DNA of 64,000 nt from Chitinophaga varians (GTDB lineage: Bacteria > Bacteroidota > Bacteroidia > Chitinophagales > Chitinophagaceae). The position numbers and the translations under genes are program-made. The DNA is taken from positions 1,488,001-1,552,000 of the forward strand of contig NZ_JABAIA010000002.1 in NCBI RefSeq assembly GCF_012641275.1, written 5' to 3'. The notes beneath the pieces are model-generated. The model was not told the DNA's origin and made no database searches. It saw nothing but the letters and a program-made list of their open reading frames with translations. Shown piece by piece: positions 60,392-64,000 of the stretch (position 1 is its first letter; every line of letters starts with the position of its first letter).

Positions 60392-61094
60392 CACTTTAAA
60401 ATGCATTATTGTAGACGACGAAGAAGGCGCTCACCTTGTATTGAAGCAGTATATCAAAAACCTGCATAACCTGGAGCTGGCCGGATCGTTTTTTACCGCG
60501 GTGGAAGCCATGGGTTATATATACAACAACCGGGTGGATTTGATTTTCCTGGATATCAATATGCCGGGACTGAGCGGGCTGGAGCTGTTGGAAACAATGT
60601 CTGATCCTCCGTTGGTAATACTAACGACCGCCTATCGGGAATATGCATTGGAAGGGTATAAATACCGGGTAGTGGATTACCTGGTGAAGCCATTCAATTT
60701 TCAGCGGTTTATGGCGGCCATAGATACAGTATATTCGCGGCTGCGACCAAAAATCACCGCCACGAACGAACCCAATTCTGCGCCCTCCGCTTTTGTAATG
60801 CTGAAAGTGGAAGGGGAAATTGTGAAGGTGATGTACGATCAGATCACCTATGTCCGCAGCTGGGGCAACTATGTGAAAGTCGTAACGAAACAGTCTACTT
60901 ACCTCAGCCCAATCACCACTACAGAAATAGAACAAAAGCTGGACAAAGTCCGGTTCAGGAGAATTCACAAATCCTATATCGTGGCCATGAGCCGCATCAG
61001 CAAGATAACCGGCGGCCAGGTGGAACTTGACGACGGAACGATATTGCCCATCGGCACGACCTATCGCAGAGACCTGTTGGACAACTTTCAATGA
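60384..61094 (+). CDS. LytTR-family response regulator
   Basis: A 236-residue regulator. The receiver domain (about 1-120) has the acidic pocket 'IIVDDEEGA' and the phospho-acceptor Asp in 'LIFLDINMPGLSG' near 56, and Lys in 'DYLVKPFNF'. The LytTR DNA-binding domain (about 135-235) has 'FRRIHKSYIVAMSRI'. It is co-transcribed with the LytS kinase. Targets may include the divergent TonB receptor gene, but this is inference. Confidence 0.95.
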   Translation: MDNTLKCIIVDDEEGAHLVLKQYIKNLHNLELAGSFFTAVEAMGYIYNNRVDLIFLDINMPGLSGLELLETMSDPPLVILTTAYREYALEGYKYRVVDYLVKPFNFQRFMAAIDTVYSRLRPKITATNEPNSAPSAFVMLKVEGEIVKVMYDQITYVRSWGNYVKVVTKQSTYLSPITTTEIEQKLDKVRFRRIHKSYIVAMSRISKITGGQVELDDGTILPIGTTYRRDLLDNFQ

Positions 61095-61127
61095 GATATC
61101 CTTAAATTAGAGCAAACAGATGATAAT

Positions 61128-62015
61128 ATGACCAGCAGAAGCGAAACAGCCATGATGGACCTGATCCTTAGCGTAGCCGCAAAAGACCCGCGGATATTGG
61201 CCGTCTTACAGGACGGATCACGCTCCAACCCCAATGTGACACCGGATATTTTCCAGGACTTCGATATTATCTATGTGGTGGATGATCTTACGCCATTCCT
61301 GCAGGACCATAGCTGGGTGGATGTTTTCGGGGAGAGAATGATCATGCAGATGCCGGAGGACATGGAGCTGTATCCGCCGGCGCCGGAGCTGGAGGGCGCG
61401 TTCTCTTATCTGTTGCAGTTTAAAGATGGTAACCGTATAGATCTGGTGATGGTGCCACCGGACAAACTCGATGCTTTTACCGCAGACAGCTTATGTAAAG
61501 TACTCTGGGACAAGGCCGGCCTGTTTGTGGACAAACCACTTCCACCCGCCAGTGACGCCGGTTACATCGTGGAAAAACCTTCAGCACGTTCGTATACAGA
61601 CTGCTGCAATGAATTCTGGTACACGAATGCCGGTCTGGCGAAAGGACTGTGGCGTGAAGAAGTGGTATTGGCCAAAGAGCTGATCAACCAGGTGGTACGT
61701 GGCGCGCTGATGCAGATGATGAACTGGTATATTGGTTGCCGTTACCGGTTTGCGGTAAATCCGGGCAAGTTTGGGAAATATTACCGGCGTTACCTGGAGC
61801 CGGAAGTGTATGATAAGTTTATGGCCACCTATAGTGAAGGCGACCTGCAAAGCATATGGCAGTCTGTTTACACTACCATGGACCTTTTCAGGGACATGGC
61901 ACGGCTGGTAGCTGCGCAGCTGGGTTACACCTACCCTGAGGACTGGGACGCGAATGTAAGGGCTTATATGCAGCATGTACAGCAGCTGCCCAAAGATGCA
62001 ACCAGCATTTATTGA
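61128..62015 (+). CDS. aminoglycoside 6-nucleotidyltransferase-like protein, ANT(6) family
   Basis: A 295-residue protein of the usual length for ANT(6) (~300). The nucleotidyltransferase motifs are intact: 'LQDGSRSN' near 28-34, paired aspartates 'QDFDIIYV' with Asp44 and Asp46, and the third Asp in 'NRIDLVMVP' (Asp105). The C-terminal helical part matches the aminoglycoside-binding half. Family members adenylylate streptomycin at position 6. A chromosomal, resident homologue is common in environmental Bacteroidota, so resistance is possible but not certain. It is 33 bases after the LytTR gene. Confidence 0.88.
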   Translation: MTSRSETAMMDLILSVAAKDPRILAVLQDGSRSNPNVTPDIFQDFDIIYVVDDLTPFLQDHSWVDVFGERMIMQMPEDMELYPPAPELEGAFSYLLQFKDGNRIDLVMVPPDKLDAFTADSLCKVLWDKAGLFVDKPLPPASDAGYIVEKPSARSYTDCCNEFWYTNAGLAKGLWREEVVLAKELINQVVRGALMQMMNWYIGCRYRFAVNPGKFGKYYRRYLEPEVYDKFMATYSEGDLQSIWQSVYTTMDLFRDMARLVAAQLGYTYPEDWDANVRAYMQHVQQLPKDATSIY

Positions 62016-62031
62016 CTTTAAAACAAACCAC

Positions 62032-63054
62032 ATGGAAATAGGTATTGACAGCTTTGCTGCCACCAAATCACAAAGCAGCGGCCACAATGCGGCAGCTGAT
62101 ATGCAGGAAATGGACAATCTGCTGGAGCGGATCATCCTGGCGGACCAGGCTGGCCTGGCCGTGTTCGGGCTGGGGGAGCATCACCGCCGGGAGTTCCTGG
62201 ATTCGGCCTCAGTGCTGATACTGGCTGCTGCTGCTGCCCGTACAAAAAACATTAAACTCACCAGCGCGGTAACGGTATTGAGTGCTGCTGATCCGGTGCG
62301 GGTATTTCAGAGTTTTGCCACGCTGGACATTATTTCCAAAGGAAGAGCGGAGATGGTGGTAGGCCGTGGGTCTTTTATTGAGGCCTTTCCGCTTTTCGGG
62401 TACAACCTGGATGATTATGACGCCTTGTTCACTGAAAAGCTGGACCTGTTGTTAAAGATAAGAGACCATGAGCGGGTGGACTGGAGCGGGAAGTTCAGGG
62501 CGCCGTTGCAAAATGCGCCTATTTATCCGCGGCCGGTGCAGCAGCCGTTGCCCATATGGGTGGGCGTAGGCGGTACGCCACAGTCATTTGTACGGGCAGG
62601 CATGCTGGGACTTCCTTTGATGGTGGCGGTGATCGGTGGGGAAACGCACCGGTTCAGGCCCTTAGTGGACCTCTACCGCGAAGCTGGTGCCAAGGCGGGT
62701 CATCCCGAAGAGCAGTTGCAGGTGGGATTGCATTCGCTGGGATATATTGCGCAAACATCGCAGCAGGCGAGGGACGAGTTTTTCCCGGGGTACGCGGAAG
62801 TGTTTACCCGCATCGGGAAGGAGAGAGGCTGGGGACCTGTGACACGCGCCCAGTTTGACGCGCAGAACGGTCCTACAGGAGCTTTGCTGGTAGGCAGCCC
62901 GCAGGAGGTGGCCGACAAAATCAGGCGTCATAGTGAGGCGCTGGGTGGCATCAGCCGGTTCACCTTCCAGATGGACAACGCCAACCTGCCACATGATAAG
63001 CTCATGAACTCCATTGAGCTGATAGGGAAAGAAATTGTTCCGTTATTGAAATAG
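62032..63054 (+). CDS. LLM-class flavin-dependent oxidoreductase
   Basis: About 340 residues from ATG 62032; a longer frame to 61975 overlaps the ANT gene. The luciferase-like TIM barrel shows 'AGLAVFGLGEHHRREFLDSASVLILAAAAART', 'RAEMVVGRGSFIEAFPLFGYN' and 'PLPIWVGVGGTPQSFVRAGM', typical of FMN/F420-type monooxygenases. No operon partner reductase is nearby. The substrate is unknown. It begins 16 bases after the ANT gene. Confidence 0.93.
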   Translation: MEIGIDSFAATKSQSSGHNAAADMQEMDNLLERIILADQAGLAVFGLGEHHRREFLDSASVLILAAAAARTKNIKLTSAVTVLSAADPVRVFQSFATLDIISKGRAEMVVGRGSFIEAFPLFGYNLDDYDALFTEKLDLLLKIRDHERVDWSGKFRAPLQNAPIYPRPVQQPLPIWVGVGGTPQSFVRAGMLGLPLMVAVIGGETHRFRPLVDLYREAGAKAGHPEEQLQVGLHSLGYIAQTSQQARDEFFPGYAEVFTRIGKERGWGPVTRAQFDAQNGPTGALLVGSPQEVADKIRRHSEALGGISRFTFQMDNANLPHDKLMNSIELIGKEIVPLLK

Positions 63055-63094
63055 TCCAGGAGGCTCCTGAGGATATTTTTTGACAATGATGTAA

Positions 63095-63147
63095 ACGACT
63101 GCAACTTTTTCTGTTTCCAGTCGTCTTTATGGTGCAACATATGTTTG
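63095..63147 (+). promoter_or_regulatory. hairpin and -7 element before the transglutaminase-like gene
   Basis: ACGACTG (63095-63101) pairs with CAGTCGT (63118-63124) across a 16-base loop; this could be a weak terminator for the LLM gene. TATGTTTG at 63140-63147 matches TAnnTTTG, 19 bases before the next ATG; no good TTTG lies at the right -33 distance (TTTC is close). Confidence 0.38.
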
Positions 63148-63166
63148 TTATAAATCTATCTAGACC

Positions 63167-64000
63167 ATGAAATCATTATCTGTATTCCTTCTCCTCGCAG
63201 GATGGAGCATCACTGCATTCGCCCAACAGGTACCCGTCATCCGGGCTACCTCTAAAACCGTCAGCATAAAAGATGGGCCTACTTTTATGAAGAACACCTG
63301 GACCATCGAGCCGGAAACAAAACCGGACATTTATCGCACTTCAGCGAAGAAAGTGGTTTTTTATACGGATGTGGATTCTATTTCCGTTCATGTGAAGCCC
63401 GGCCAACAGCAGGATTTTTATATCCTCCTGAATGGTAAAGACTCTGCTTTGACGAGGGTGGAATTTCAGCCTTCCCGGCTGGAGATGTTGAAAAAGGCTA
63501 AAAAATACAACTATGCTGATAAAAGGGAACTGCCGGCATTTACTTACCTGTCTCCCGATGATGAGGCGCTGAAACGTATTCGCCGGGAACTTAAACTGGA
63601 TTCCATTGCGGGCAGCGGTAATGAAATCTCCCAAATGATCAACCTGATGCACTGGGTACATGATATTATCCGGCATGATGGCAGCAGTAACAATCCTGCT
63701 GTAAGAAATGCCATCGGTATTATCGATGTGTGCAACAAGGAAAAACGGGGCGTCAACTGCCGTATGATGGCCACTGTATTGAATGAATGTTACCTCGCTA
63801 TGGGTTTCAAATCCCGCTTTCTGACCTGCATGCCCAAAGAACTGAAATTCGACGACTGCCATGTGATCAACATGGTATATTCAACCGAAAAACAAAAATG
63901 GGTGTGGATGGACCCTACCTTCAACGCCTATGTGATGAATGAAAAAGGCGAAGTGCTGGGACCGCAGGAAGTACGCGAACGGCTGATCAACGGGCAGACC
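63167..64000 (+). CDS. secreted transglutaminase-like protein (3' truncated by window)
   Basis: At least 278 residues, running off the window. Signal peptide at about 1-20 (MKSLSVFLLLAGWSITAFAQ). The papain-like/transglutaminase catalytic triad is visible: Cys198 in 'KRGVNCRMMATVLNECYLAMGFKSR', His232 in 'DDCHVINMVY' and Asp249 in 'KWVWMDPTFNAY'. The N-terminal ~120 residues are an unknown periplasmic module. The enzyme may cleave or cross-link peptide bonds or amides in the envelope; the substrate is unknown. Confidence 0.88.
   Translation, partial: MKSLSVFLLLAGWSITAFAQQVPVIRATSKTVSIKDGPTFMKNTWTIEPETKPDIYRTSAKKVVFYTDVDSISVHVKPGQQQDFYILLNGKDSALTRVEFQPSRLEMLKKAKKYNYADKRELPAFTYLSPDDEALKRIRRELKLDSIAGSGNEISQMINLMHWVHDIIRHDGSSNNPAVRNAIGIIDVCNKEKRGVNCRMMATVLNECYLAMGFKSRFLTCMPKELKFDDCHVINMVYSTEKQKWVWMDPTFNAYVMNEKGEVLGPQEVRERLINGQT

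Noticed and set aside
1..64000. CRISPR array or rRNA operon
   Set aside because: No regularly spaced repeats and no 16S, 23S or 5S sequence seen.

Overview
The window looks like a chromosomal segment of a Bacteroidota bacterium, most likely a soil-type member of the Chitinophagaceae; the genus is a guess. The evidence is an ECF sigma/FecR/SusC/SusD cassette, an LptD of the Bacteroidota type, LytS/LytTR two-component proteins, lipoprotein signals, weak Shine-Dalgarno sites, and two tRNA promoters that fit the Bacteroidota consensus TTTG-N19..21-TAnnTTTG. Most genes share a moderately GC-rich composition. The visible exceptions are the AT-rich blocks at about 9.9-11.9 kb and 48.0-50.8 kb, which look acquired.

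Layout. 1-8.2 kb: the 3' end of lptD, then sigma factor, anti-sigma, SusC and SusD, an outer-membrane uptake and signalling cassette without adjacent glycan enzymes. 8.2-9.7 kb: plsC and ung. 9.86 kb: tRNA-Arg(TCT), followed by an AT-rich two-gene unit (OLD/ABC-type ATPase plus DUF4276 TOPRIM-like protein). 12-18.6 kb: DinB-like protein, unknown protein, S41 protease, unknown membrane protein, AI-2E-type permease and a phosphoesterase/beta-propeller fusion. 18.7-24.5 kb (minus strand): YWTD propeller, VWA/zincin-like protein, MoxR-type AAA ATPase and a large LRR protein. The last three form a tight unit that resembles the vWA-MoxR NTP-dependent conflict systems. 24.7-29.3 kb: a 1546-residue DUF4011-helicase-nuclease-DUF3320 protein of the architecture reported as the anti-phage gene hhe.

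29.5-38.2 kb: FtsX-type permease, YgiD dioxygenase, Rrf2 regulator, zinc-ribbon membrane protein, a REPIN-like element, msrA, a long leader region, mutS2 and an AraC regulator. 38.5-44.5 kb: a complete RND efflux operon (adaptor, pump, outer-membrane channel) closed by a terminator. 44.7-45.8 kb: an SDR-type protein and tRNA-Ser(TGA). 46-52.2 kb: AraC regulator plus nitrilase, then an AT-rich SF1 helicase-nuclease, another AraC regulator and a DHFR-like protein. 52.2-64 kb: alpha/beta hydrolase divergent from LysR, a knob-like surface protein, Crp/Fnr plus epimerase, a TonB-dependent receptor divergent from a LytS/LytTR pair, an ANT(6)-type aminoglycoside nucleotidyltransferase, an LLM flavin oxidoreductase, and the start of a transglutaminase-like protein cut by the window edge.

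The most notable theme is four unrelated defence- or conflict-like loci within about 40 kb: ATPase/DUF4276 after tRNA-Arg, the VWA-MoxR-LRR unit, the hhe-like helicase, and a second helicase-nuclease a short way after tRNA-Ser. No CRISPR array, transposase, integrase, rRNA or prophage was seen. All assignments come from reading translated sequence and motifs; no database search was run.
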